Part shown: piece by piece, positions 51,958 to 62,945 of the stretch
Numbering within the stretch: the first letter of the stretch is position 1
Layout: each line of letters starts with the position of its first letter
Assembly (NCBI RefSeq): GCF_910592395.1
Contig: NC_088314.1
Coordinates: 11,534,001 to 11,598,000 of the forward strand
Reading direction: 5' to 3'
Length of the DNA: 64,000 nucleotides
Source of the DNA: Lineus longissimus
Taxonomy: Eukaryota; Nemertea; Pilidiophora; Heteronemertea; Lineidae
Translations under genes and position numbers: made by a program
Notes under the pieces: generated by a model
Databases searched by the model: none
What the model was told of the DNA's origin: nothing
Seen by the model: only the letters and a program-made list of their open reading frames with translations

Positions 51958-52456
51958 TAAAGTTCATTTTGTTAACCAACTCTTTATCTTCTTTTCTTCA
52001 CATACAAAAAAGACCGTCCCAAACATTTGGCTGCATCCACTTCATCAATGTCCAGACAACAGTCGGTTCATTTGACCATTGTAAAGCACCAGGCCCCACC
52101 TCACAAAATACACTGTAATAATTATGTACCTTGTGTCCATGTGCATGTTATTAGTTCCACCTACGCTGCATGAAGACAAGGACTCCACTCTTTGACGTCA
52201 CCACACAACTCCTTGACGTCATCACACACCCAACTACTGCAACGGCAATAGAAATGACTTTACGTCATAATACCAGGGTGACGTCAACTCAGTACTTCAG
52301 CATGCACTGATATAGCAAGAAGGTCTTTCGCATCAGCACTTCTGCGTGCTAGACGTTATAGCTTCACGTTGCCTCATAATAACGGTACCGACACACACTT
52401 GGCCCTTGCCTTCACCTATCCATTTCAGCTGAGTGCCAGGCCCTTGGGCCTCTTGT
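51950..52456 (+). mobile_element. Helentron-like family B 3' part (copy 4)
   Basis: The segment AATAAAGTT(C/A)ATTTT...CTTCACATACA...CCAAACA matches 30330-30420 of copy 2. TCAGCTGAGTGCC plus the AGGCCCTTGGGCCT hairpin and CTTGT closes it at 52456. The 5' part was not identified. Confidence 0.6.
52193..52286. promoter_or_regulatory. Cluster of CRE-like TGACGTCA sites
   Basis: Perfect TGACGTCA occurs at 52193-52200, 52214-52221 and 52279-52286, with a TTACGTCA variant at 52260-52267. TGACGTCA is the CREB/ATF consensus. The cluster lies inside a family B element, and no promoter is evident downstream. Confidence 0.5.
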
Positions 52457-52499
52457 TGTTATTTTGAAACCACTCTTTTTGACGTAGGATTATGGCATG

Positions 52500-53480
52500 T
52501 TTTTTGTAGCAAAATTCGATTTGAGCAACATTGCAATTAAAATTTGATTTTTGTGCCTATCTATTCGATTTTAATCAACTTTGTTCGATTATTCCCTCAA
52601 TCATTTGATTTTTTTGCATATTCATTCGATTTTTTTCAAACATTTATCAACAAAAAATACTGTTCTTGTTGTATATCAAATCAAACACTATAAATTCATA
52701 ATCGAATATAACTTAGAAAAAATCAAAAGGTGAAAGAAATAGATCAAAATCAGATTCAAATATATCGCATTAACTGGTCAAAAAACGAAGCATTTTCGAT
52801 TTTAATTACACCAAATCTTTCAATTTAATCAAAGTATATTCAATTTCAAAATCAAATAAGAAGTATATACGATTTTGAAATCGAATACTCATTCGATTTA
52901 AATCGAATAGGTCATTCCATTTAAAATCGAATAGACCATTCGATTTAAAATTGAATATGTCATTCGATTATTGTAGATTTCTATTCGATTTTGATTGGTC
53001 AATCGTAGTCACGTGACAAACTAGCAACCAATTAGAATCGAATGGAATAGGAGCAGAATCGAATGTGACCATTTGATTTAGAAATCGAATACTCATTCGA
53101 TTTAAATCGAATAGGTCATTCGATTTAAATCAAATAGACCATTTGATTTTTCAATCGAATATTGCTTTTCATTTGATATGGAATCGAATGAACATTCATT
53201 CTTAAAATCAAATTATCATTCAATTTTTTGTAAGAACTATTTGATTATATCGAAATGTACTTTAATCTATATGACGAATTATGCGATTAATATTGAATAG
53301 GTGATTTGTAAGAATCGAATGAGATTGTTTGATCTCGGTCTTGATATTTTAAACTCTTTCCAATACATTTTTGATAAAACAACCTATCATTCGATTCGAT
53401 TGACAATTTATTTGATTTATTTTTCACTAAAGAAACTATTCATTCGATTTCTGACTGAAATATTGAATGAATCAGTGAAT
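52500..53480. repeat. TCGAT-rich low-complexity tract
   Basis: For nearly 1 kb, ATTCGATTT, AAATCGAAT and near variants occur every 10-25 bp on both strands, often as TTCGATTTAAATCGAA palindromes. No protein frame of substance. Confidence 0.85.
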
Positions 53481-53539
53481 CGCATAGTGCTACACATAAC
53501 AGGCCATATAGGATTTTTCTGCACTAAAATCATGGTCCT

Positions 53540-54745
53540 CCTCTTACGGTGGCTGGGAAAGGACATCGAAAAAAAAAAAATTCTCGGCCGGACGACTTAT
53601 TATCTCGGGGGGACGACTTATTAAGTCGGGGGGACGACTTATTATCTCGGGGGGACGACTTATTAAGTCGGGGGGACGACTTATTATCTCGGGGGGGACG
53701 ACTTATTAAGTCGGGGGGACGACTTATTAAGTCGGGGGGACGACTTATTAAGTCGGGGGGGACGACTTATTAAGTCGGGGGGACGACTTATGAAAGCGAG
53801 GGCGAGGCCTTGCTGTGACTGTCTCATCTCTCTCACCATGTTGTCAACACGGTGGAGCAGCCAGGACCGATTCGGCCTGGCTGTGACTTCCTCATCTCTC
53901 TCGCCATATCAATAACTAGGCAGTGCGGCGAAGACTGATGCGGCCTGGCTGTGACTGTCTCATCACTCTCATCATGTTGTCAACACGGTGGAGCAGCCAG
54001 GACTGATTCGGCCTGGCTGTGACTTCCTCATCTCTCTCACCATGTTTAGTTGACAACTTGGCAGAGCAGCCAAGACTGATTTGGCCTGGCTGTGACTGTC
54101 TCATCTCTCTCACTATAATTATTGTCAACTACGTTGTAAACATAATGCTCAAATATGATTCATGAAAAAAGGCAGTAGGGCAAAATTATTATTAAGTTGT
54201 CAACATGGTGAGAGAGATGATGAAGTCACAGCCAGGCCAAATCAGTCCTGGCTGCTCCACCGTGTTGACAACATGATGAGAGTGATGAGACAGTCACAGC
54301 CAGGCCGCATCAGTCTTCGCCGCACTGCCTAGACAGTCACAGCCAGGCCAAATCGGTCCTGGCTGCTCCACCGTGTTGACAACATGGTGAGAGAGATGAG
54401 ACAGTCACAGCCAGGCCTCGCCCTTGCTTTCATAAGTCGTCCCCCCGACTTAATAAGTCGTCCCCCCGACTTAATAAGTCGTCCCCCCCGACTTAATAAG
54501 TCGTCCCCCCCCCGAGATAATAAGTCGTCCCCCCGACTTAATAAGTCGTCCCCCCGAGATAATAAGTCGTCCCCCCCGACTTAATAAGTCGTCCCCCCGA
54601 GATAATAAGTCGTCCCCCCCGACTTAATAAGTCGTCCCCCCGAGATAATAAGTCGTCCCCCCGACTTAATAAGTCGTCCCCCCGACTTAATAAGTCGTCC
54701 CGCCGAGAATATTTTTTTTTTCGATGTCCTTTCCCAGCCACCGTA
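53540..54745. mobile_element. Complete foldback element
   Basis: The arms are mirror images: TACGGTGGCTGGGAAAGGAC and a poly-A run, an array of 21-bp words (GACGACTTATTAAGTC or ...TATCTC; 53588-53790 and mirrored 54425-54712), 68-bp words with GCCTGGCTGTGACT (53800-54110 and mirrored 54200-54420), around a unique centre of about 90 bp. Drosophila FB elements have the same plan. I see no clear target duplication. Frames such as repeated DDLLSRG are a product of the 21-bp period. Confidence 0.9.
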
Positions 54746-54854
54746 TCATCTCTATTGTGAGCATCTTTTGGATTTGTTTGGCCATCATGGTGACTGGAAT
54801 CATCAGAAGGGTAATCATGTAAATTGTCTTGAAAGAGATCATCATCTTGTTCAG

Positions 54855-57094
54855 TTTTTGGCTCACCGTAGGGGAGTCTATACAATACCGCAGTGTCCGT
54901 CGTCTGTCGTCGTCCGTCGTCGTCGTATCCCGTTTCAAAAACAGTGGCACGTTTCTTAACCGCTAAGCCTATGAACTTGTAACTTTGTACACAGGATTCC
55001 CTTAAATTTCGGTCCGATCTGATTCTTAATTTGGCCACCAGGGGGCCGAATGTAGATATCTAAAAAGTGTGATATCTCGCTTATTAATGACTTGTTTGGA
55101 ATGAAATTTTTGTGGTAGGTACTCATAGCAAGGATACATCATATATCATACGGGTTTTTAATTTGACCTACTTTTCAAGGTCACATAGGTCAAATGGCGT
55201 AAATTGGCTGTTTCAGTGTAACTCTGGCACGTTTTTCAACCTCCACAGCTATGAACTTGAAACTTAGTACATATAACCCCCCTATACCAGATAACCTCTG
55301 GTGCTGAATTTCGGTCTGATCTGATTCTCAACTTGGCCACCAGGGGGCCGAATGTGGATACATAAAAAGTGTGATAATTCGCTTATCAATAACTTGTTTT
55401 CAATAAAACTTTCGTGGTGGGTACTCATAGCAAGGATACATCATATATCGTACGGGTTTTTAATTTGACTTACTTTTCAAGGTTGCCGAGGTCAAATGGC
55501 ATAAATTGGCTGTTTCAGTGTAACTATGGCACGTTTCTCAACCGCCACAGCTATGAACTTGAAACTTGGTACATATAACCCCCTATATCAGATAACCTCT
55601 TGTGATGAATATCGGTCCAATCTGATTCTCAATTTGGCCACCAGGGGGTCGAATGTGGCTATCTAAAAAGTGAGATATCTCGCTTATTGATGAGTTGTTT
55701 TCGATAAAACGTTTGTGGTAGGTACTCATAGCAAGGATACATCATATATCATATGGGTTTTTAATTTGACCTACTTGTCAAGGTCACAGAGGTCACAACG
55801 CAGACACAGATCTGGCCGAAATTGCATGTTTTGTGATTTTCGTGTTGTGGCAATCCAAAGGTCGTGAGTTTAAACCCCGGTCAGGGACGGCCAAAAATAT
55901 TTTTTTTATTTTATTATTTTTGGCTCACCGTAGGGGAGTCTATGTAATACGGCAGTGTCCGTCGTCGTCGTCCGTCGTCCATCGTACGGGTTTTCAATTT
56001 GACCTACTTTTCAAGGTCACAGAGGTCATATGGCGTAAATTGGCCGTTAGAGTGTAAACTTACTAAACTATGGCACGTTTCTTAACCACTAAAGCTATGA
56101 ACTTGAAACTTGGTACATATAACCCCCTATATCACATAGCCTCTGGTGCTGAATTTTAGTTTGATCTGATTCTCAACTTTGCCACCAGGGGGCCAAAAGT
56201 GGATATCTAAAAAGTGTGATATCTCGCTTATAAGTGACTTGTTTTCGATAACATTTTTATGGTAGGTACTCTTAGGAAGAATACATCACATGTCTTACGG
56301 GTTTTCAATTTGACCTATTTTTCAAGGTCACAGAGGTCATATGGCGTAAATTGGCCGTTAGAGTGTAAACTATGGCACGTTTCTTAACCAGTAACGCTAT
56401 GAACTTGAAACTTGGTGCATATAACCCCCTACATAAGATAACCTTTGATGCCGAATTTTGGCCTGATCTGATACTTTATTCGGCCAGCAGGGGGCCATAA
56501 TGGAAAAAGGAAGAAGTGCAATATCTTGCTTATTTGAGTGAATTGTTTTCGATAAAATTTTTATGGCAGGAACTTTTAGCAAGGATACACCACATGTCCT
56601 ACGATTTTTGGATTTGACCTCCTTTTCTAGGTCACAGAGGTCAAATGGCGTAAATTGGCCATTAGAGTGTAACTATGGCACGTTTCTTAACTGCTGAAGC
56701 TATGAACTTGAAAGTTGGTACATGTAACCCCCTACATCAGATAATCTATGACACCGAATTTTGGCCTGATCTGATTCTTGATTTGGCCACCAGGGGGTCA
56801 AAACTGAAAAAGCAGGACGTGCAATATCTCGCTTATTAATGACTTTTTTCGATGAATTTTTTATTGCAGGGACTCTTAGCAATCACACGATATTGATCTT
56901 GTTGATGTCATAGACAATTATTGGTTGGATCATAAACTTATATATACTGCCCTGTCTTATTACTTGACATCAATACACATCTAAAAAAAGTCTTCATGCC
57001 TGATTGTGTTCACCATATTCACCTCTAAACTAAGCATGATCCTGCCTACTAAAAGATGTATACGGTGAGCACAATGGCCCCTGGCCGTTTCATT
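54855..57094 (+). mobile_element. Helentron-like family A (copy 3), with a second 5' end nested
   Basis: 5' ends occur at 54855 and again at 55917 (TGGCTCACCGTAGGGGAGTC), but only one 3' end, at 57061-57094. Six or seven units of about 300 bp (GGCCACCAGGGGG, ATATCTCGCTTAT, TTGACCTACTTTTCAAGGTC) fill the interior. A tRNA-like arm lies just before the second 5' end (55848-55890). A second copy seems to have inserted into, or duplicated from, the tail of the first. Confidence 0.68.
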
Positions 57095-57467
57095 GGATAC
57101 ATGATGGTGAAGCTGGCCACATAATCTGCAAGGCAATACTGTCTGAGACAAAATTTGTCTCGGTCTTTTAACTCTTTCAGTGCCCAGGGCTTTTTTAGCG
57201 CTTTAATGCTATAAAGTGCCCAGGTTTTGGGGTTATTTTAAAAGTCTGTAAACAGTGAATAAACAAGTTATACTTACAAAACTTTCTTATTTTGATCATT
57301 GGGATGTCCTCTATACAATCTATAGTCAATTATAGGGGTTTTTTTGAGTGGTACTCATGGAAACATTTTCCTGCACAAAGGGGTCTTCCGCACTTTTTGC
57401 AGAATACCGAGTATCTCTTCTGACATCCCTTCTTTTACAAACTCTACAACTCAACAGGGGTGTAGTT
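57095..57467. other. Unassigned stretch
   Basis: No gene seen. AACTCTTTCAGTGCCCAGGG and GTGCCCAGG recur within 60 bp. Confidence 0.4.
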
Positions 57468-59830
57468 TTAGGGACGACCATAGACACTTTGATCGGCCGT
57501 GGGTTTTCGTTGACTAAACGATAGTACTGAGGCTGTCAGTGAAAATGGTGGGAAATACTGATAATTATCCCTTGGTGTCGAGGCCTGTGTGAAAATATTG
57601 ACACCTGCAGAGTAAGGTAGAAACCAGGGTGTGAAATGTGGAGTCATTTGGTCTGCAGCGTTTTTCATCACATTTGAGGCGAGTGCCATCACATTCCAAG
57701 TGTGTGGGCCGAATAATGCTTCTACCGCCCTCCAGGTAGACTCTGAGATTTTGGCGTCCACGGCAGACAAAGTTCTTGATAGGGCATCAGCTGGATTTAG
57801 CGCTGAAGGGACGTATATGAGCTTGACTTAACAGTTAATCTGCGCTAAAAGCTGAACTATTGACTTGACGATCTTTACCAATGCCAGATCTATTGGGCTA
57901 AAATTATGCCACGTTTATACTAGAGCATTATTGTCTACACTAATGTCAACCCTCTTGTCTTTTGGTTTATCTGCTGTCGATTGAATGGTTCTCAACAAGG
58001 CCTAAGCTTCCTTGATGTGACTTGGTCGTTGGTCGTTGGTCGACCAGAAGTCGTACATGATCTGATTGCCTCCGAGAGATGCCCCCATGCAAATCCACTA
58101 GCGTCGGTCGCCAGTGTTAGATTGACGTGTCTCTCGTGGAGCCACTCTGCCCTCGCTCTAGGGTGTCGACCAACTCCCAGAACTGAATCTCTTCACGCAA
58201 CGCACCTTCGACCTTTATTAGGTTTCCCGATATCGTGAATCCCAACAGATCCAGGACAGCTGCATCACAATAGATTGACCACCCAGTCGTGACCAGACTT
58301 GGGGCTTGGATAGACCTCATCAGGCCCAAAAAACAGTCATCTAGGTACTGCGTGATCACAATGTCTTTCATTCTCAAGAATGAGGTGACTTGCATCCCTA
58401 TTGTTTGGTATATGTACGGGGATTCTGTCCAGTTGAATGGAAGGCATGCATATTGGAGGTACCAGCCGGCAAATTGAATGCTGAAGTATGTTCTAGACTG
58501 TGGGGATAGCCGCATCCCCCAAAAAGCAGATTTCTCATCTGTGGCTGCCATATAATCCCCCTGATGTAGCAAGGAAGGAAGAAGGGAGAGACCTTCTAGG
58601 GAAAACGGTATGTGATGCAGCCACAAGTTGAGAAAAATTTTTTCGTGCCACAGTCTCTTCTTCCTCTTGCGTTCTATCATCAACAGGGGCATCACTACGT
58701 GCGGGGGTTGAACTTTCCCCACTTTGCCTTCGACTTCGATTAATCCGTTGCGCAGACCCTCTTCTAGATTGGTCACGATGTCTTGCTTGTATTGGACACA
58801 ATTATGGGCATTCTGAAATATTCGTTTAGGGGGGCAGTCGGCGTCATAATGCTTCCCTTTGAAGCTACCTTTAAATGGCTGAAGGAAATCATTGATATCT
58901 ACTTCTTCCCGAACGCAATATCTGACAGTTTGAGAATCGCTGTCGTCAACCTGACCCAGAAGTTGCCCTGCGACAAGTGAATTATGATCTCTTAGGGATA
59001 ACGATTGCACACTAGTTTGCGAGTCCAATCCGTCAATGTCAATGTACCAATCCTGGGATAGTAGAGTATCCGGAGGGGCAGAGGGGTCCCATCCCGACTC
59101 TCGGTTCGGTGCGGTGACCCTACCTTCGATGCTGCCTTCATCGGGTCGAAACCCATGATGAATTCCCATGAAGGCACCTTAAATGTATTTTGAAATATGA
59201 AAAGGACAGGTCACCAAATGGAATCCGAGAGTCGAGCTAGGACCCCCCCCCCCTCTCCCGCCCTTTGGGGGCTCAGTGTGACCCCTCCAGAACAAGAAAG
59301 AGAGAACCCTGCAAAACATAAGATGATATTACCCTGATGTATTATTGTACATAGTTACCTCCAACAACTCCATACATTTAGGCCTACTTAGATTAATCAG
59401 ACCTTGTTTTATTCGGATTCAAGGGGCATGATGCTAAGAAATGATCTGTAGATCTGCAAAGATAGCATGTTCTCGCAAAGGAACCACCTCTGGGGAAGGA
59501 CCTGCCTTTGCCATGACCTCGGGCGAAAGAACTATTCTACGTCAATAGCAGCAGGAATTGTGCAAAGAGGTTATCTACGCTCTTCAACTTATTATCTGCA
59601 TCGTCCTTGACCTTCTCCCCTTGATCCTTGTCTTTCTCGTCGGTTTCCTTCTCGGCTTTCTTCATGGTCTTCTTCCACGAGTCCACCGCGGTCTGTGCCT
59701 TCCTCGCAGAGTCGGTGCCCAATAGTCAGACAACTAGGCCATGCAGCTTCCCTGAGGCAGCATTCTCCCCCCAGACTTTTAGAGCCAACAAATCAATATC
59801 TTTGTCGACATGATTCGCAAGAACCGCTAC
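57468..59830 (-). pseudogene. DIRS/Ngaro-like (YR-type) retrotransposon, gag knuckle to RNase H
   Basis: Read on the minus strand: a lysine-rich gag-like stretch (59537-59722), a CCHC zinc knuckle near 59430-59475 (CYLCRSTDHFLASC, C-x2-C-x4-H-x4-C), then the 350-codon RT frame 58117-59169 with PPHVVMPLLM, TDEKSAFWGMRLSPQSRTYF, AGWYLQYACLPFNWTESPY and QYLDDCF, the reverse transcriptase pattern of YR retrotransposons. A decayed RNase H-like segment follows (about 58060-58110), then GPHTWNVMALASN (57468-57770), as in the downstream part of these elements. Several stops and shifts are present. I did not find the tyrosine recombinase. Confidence 0.75.
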
Positions 59831-59909
59831 GTCATTGAGCTGTTTGAGTGACGCAAGTAGGACCCTGTTAGTGATGAAATACCTCAGGGCTAGCGTTCTA
59901 ACTGAGGCA

Positions 59910-60338
59910 AGACCACCATTGATTTGTTAAGCCTTTTAACAGTTCAATTGTCAATGTTTGACTGCGATGCATCAAATGCTGCGTGGGGTTGTGAATCTGA
60001 AATTTTTATATGATATTCTGGACAGTCGGGCAAGTAAACGGTGAAAAGTAAACTGGTAGTTGACCACCGAAACTTTTTGATAATCGACAAATTAGACAGA
60101 CATTGATATTTCCTCTCTTTTCAGCCAACTGGCAGAAAAATCTCAAAACACGCCCCCTATTACCAAATTAGCAAAATTCAAAATTCAAAATTTTTTCATC
60201 AAATAATTTCTTTATATCTTTAGATTTGCCACAGCAATTTTTTTTTCAATACCTCTCCAAATATGTACTCGATAGTTAAAAACATGCACTCGTCTAATTG
60301 ATAGGCCTGGACCCTCCAACCTATGAATATTCATTGGT
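59910..60338 (+). repeat. Direct repeat of about 430 bp, copy 1
   Basis: GCAAGACCACCATTGATTT through CCTATGAATATTCATTGG recurs at 60907-61339 with about 5-8 percent differences and small indels. Confidence 0.88.
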
Positions 60339-60906
60339 CTCAATGAAGGTAGATTTCAGGGGGTTAAAATTTTGAAATTTTTTCCAAACTTGATTTTGCC
60401 TAATGTAGATGACATCCCACAACTCTCCAACAAAGGAAAGTGATATCTGGACATTTTTGGAGAAATGAGAGACATTTCCAAGAGTGGTACAACTGTGCCA
60501 AAAGCGACGAAAGAGGACAAAATCGACAAAAATTCATGATTTTTTTAGCTAACAGCACCAAGTTCAAAGACCAGCCCTGGCCAGAATAAGCAAGCTATTG
60601 AGCTGAAAATCTATGATGTGATTTAGGAATATATTTGCTGCTAAGGGCACAACTTTTAGAATCAAGGCCTAAGTAGTATCAAAGAAATTACAAAATGAAT
60701 GGCAACACAACAAGACTTGTAAAAATGAAACCGAACTTAGACCGGGGCTAGGTTGGCTCATACTGGGGTCAATTTAAGTTTTTGTCTCATTATTTTAGCT
60801 TGTTTTGACCTTAAATCATCAGCAATACAATATTCTAAATGAATTAGAGTGATTTGAGCACATTCAAATTTTTCACTAAATTGACCCAAAATGTAGTGTA
60901 AATGGA
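60339..60906. other. Spacer between the two 430-bp repeats
   Basis: AT-rich, no gene seen. Confidence 0.4.
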
Positions 60907-61339
60907 AGCAAGACCACCATTGATTTTTTAAGCCTTTTAGCAGTTCAATTGTCAATGTTTAATCGCGATGCATCAAATACTGCGTGGGGTTGTGAATCTG
61001 AAATTTTTATATGATATTCCGGTCAGTTGGGCAAGTAAATGGTGAAAAGTAAACTGGTAGTTGACCACAGAAATTTTTTGATAATCGAAATATTAGACAG
61101 ACATTGATATTTCCACTCTTTTCCGCCAACTGCCAGAAAAATCTCAAAACAAATTACCAAATTACCAAGTTAGCAAAATTCGAAATTAATTTTTTCATCA
61201 AATAATTTCTTTATATCTGTAGACTTGCCACAGCAAATTTTTTTTTTTAATACCTCTCCAAATATATACTCGATAGTTAAAAACATGCACTCGTCTAATT
61301 GATAGGCCTGGACCCTCCAACCTATGAATATTCATTGGT
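60907..61339 (+). repeat. Direct repeat of about 430 bp, copy 2
   Basis: See copy 1. The start offset is about 997 bp. Confidence 0.88.
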
Positions 61340-62335
61340 GGTATTGACTCAACTGGGTGTAAGGCAGTGGTGACCGTTCCTCCTTCTAGTTGTTGTTTTA
61401 GCAGTTTGTTGAAACTCGGTGGATCCTAGCCTGGCAGAGTATTCCGTCCTATGCTCGATTACTTCCTGTTTGTCAGTGTTTGGGGCGCCAGCTGCTGCCA
61501 CGGTAGCTTTCTGCAACATAATGCCAAGAATTGAGTTCCCATTAAAGAGTCATCCTATTCAGTCTATTGTCAGCGTGACTCTAAAATCTGGGGTACCCAG
61601 CAATCATATGTCTATCGGTATTGCCCGTAACAAGCTAAGCTTCGAGGACCCCACATGGACCAATCTTGCCTGAATCGAACTACGTGAAATTAGTTACCTA
61701 CCCTCATAGTGCCCCAGTCCTGCTGTGTTGCTTGGATGGCTGGGGCTGCGGGCTGCAAAGGTTGACCTATTGCGCCTCCGGATAAGTTCGATTGGAGGAT
61801 CACTGCATGGAGCACCGATATTCTGTTCCTTAAAGGGTAACTCAACTCAAATTTCACCATATAATGTTTTAGCTGTTTTTGAAAAATGACTACGTCAATT
61901 TCTCATAAATCGGTAAGGTTTTCGAATCGAAATGCACATTTTCTAGAAATTAATGGTTTAATCCCGCCCGGACGGCTCGCTTCGATGCCGTTTTCGTTGA
62001 TGAAGTCACAATATGAACATTTTCGCGGTCGCGGTGGTTTACATTCAGCGATTTTATAATAAATCTAATCAAAAATGGAAAATTTGAGCTTTACATTTGT
62101 GATCAACAATTAAAAACGGAAGATTTTCCACAAAGTTGTAAATCACATCATAGTATCACTTTAAGGTGTCATCGTACTGCGCCATGTTCAGTACCATCTG
62201 AAGAAGGAAATTATGGTCTGATCAATTTAAATCGTTATATTTGCAGCAATCGGTTTTACTAGTACGAGCAAATTACCCGTGGGATATGTGTTGTTGAAAC
62301 TGTGCAATGTTAAAAAAAACATGTACTTTCTATTT
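61340..62335. other. Unassigned stretch before the helicase remnant
   Basis: No convincing gene. A short frame at 61419-61673 has no domain I recognise. Confidence 0.4.
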
Positions 62336-62945
62336 CTAATGCAGGACCTCTGGGTAGACAACGTTGCTGGTGAGGTATTTGGTTGTTTGTTGACATGTTT
62401 TTGAAGTGCTATTGAACTCGGGAGCGAAGTTGCAAAGGTTGGTGGGGTTTCCGACGCAGCTTGCAGCAGCATCTAACTGTCCATTGGTGAATACACTGGC
62501 CGACAAGTGTACTCCACAATAGGTTAGGCTTTGTCCCCGACTCTTATTGATAGTCATTGCAAATGCTGGTCGGATCGGAAACTGGCGACGGCGTAGAGTG
62601 AAGGGAAAGTCAGTATCAGAGGGACAGAGCACTATTCTTGGGATAAGTATGGTGTTGCAGCTGCATTCGCCATAGAGTATTTTGGCTTCAATGAGTCTTT
62701 CTGATATTGAGGTGATAATATATCTCGTACCATTGCAATGTCCATGGCGAGGATCCAAGTTTCTGAGAAGCATGATGGGTGCATTGAGCTTGATTGTCAT
62801 TTGATGAGGTGGCAATCCTGATATGTTTATCGTATTTAGGAATTCTGTGGGGTAAAGTGTGGCTTGGTTGATATCGGTGACATAGTCGACACTTTTGACT
62901 ATGTGTTTGTCTCCTGGTAATTTGTCTATATTTGTCTCATTCAGT
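62336..62945 (-). pseudogene. Helitron helicase, C-terminal fragment
   Basis: The frame 62336-62815 has MPPHQMTIKLNAPIMLLRNL, CNGTRYIITSI, IPRIVLCPSDTDFPFTLRRR and FAMTINKSRGQSLTYCGVHL, the last third of Pif1-like Helitron helicases, ending TSNVVYPEVLH. Upstream to 62945 in the same direction the LPGDKH and YPTEFLN part is readable. The SRV-type motif after the GQ-rich segment is altered. The rest of the gene is missing. Confidence 0.85.

Noticed and set aside
53549-55038. Open frames with repeated DDLLSRG / GRLIKSGG proteins
   Set aside because: The 21-bp DNA unit is seven codons long, so frames stay open on either strand without coding. The same holds for 47060-47215 and 54384-54584.
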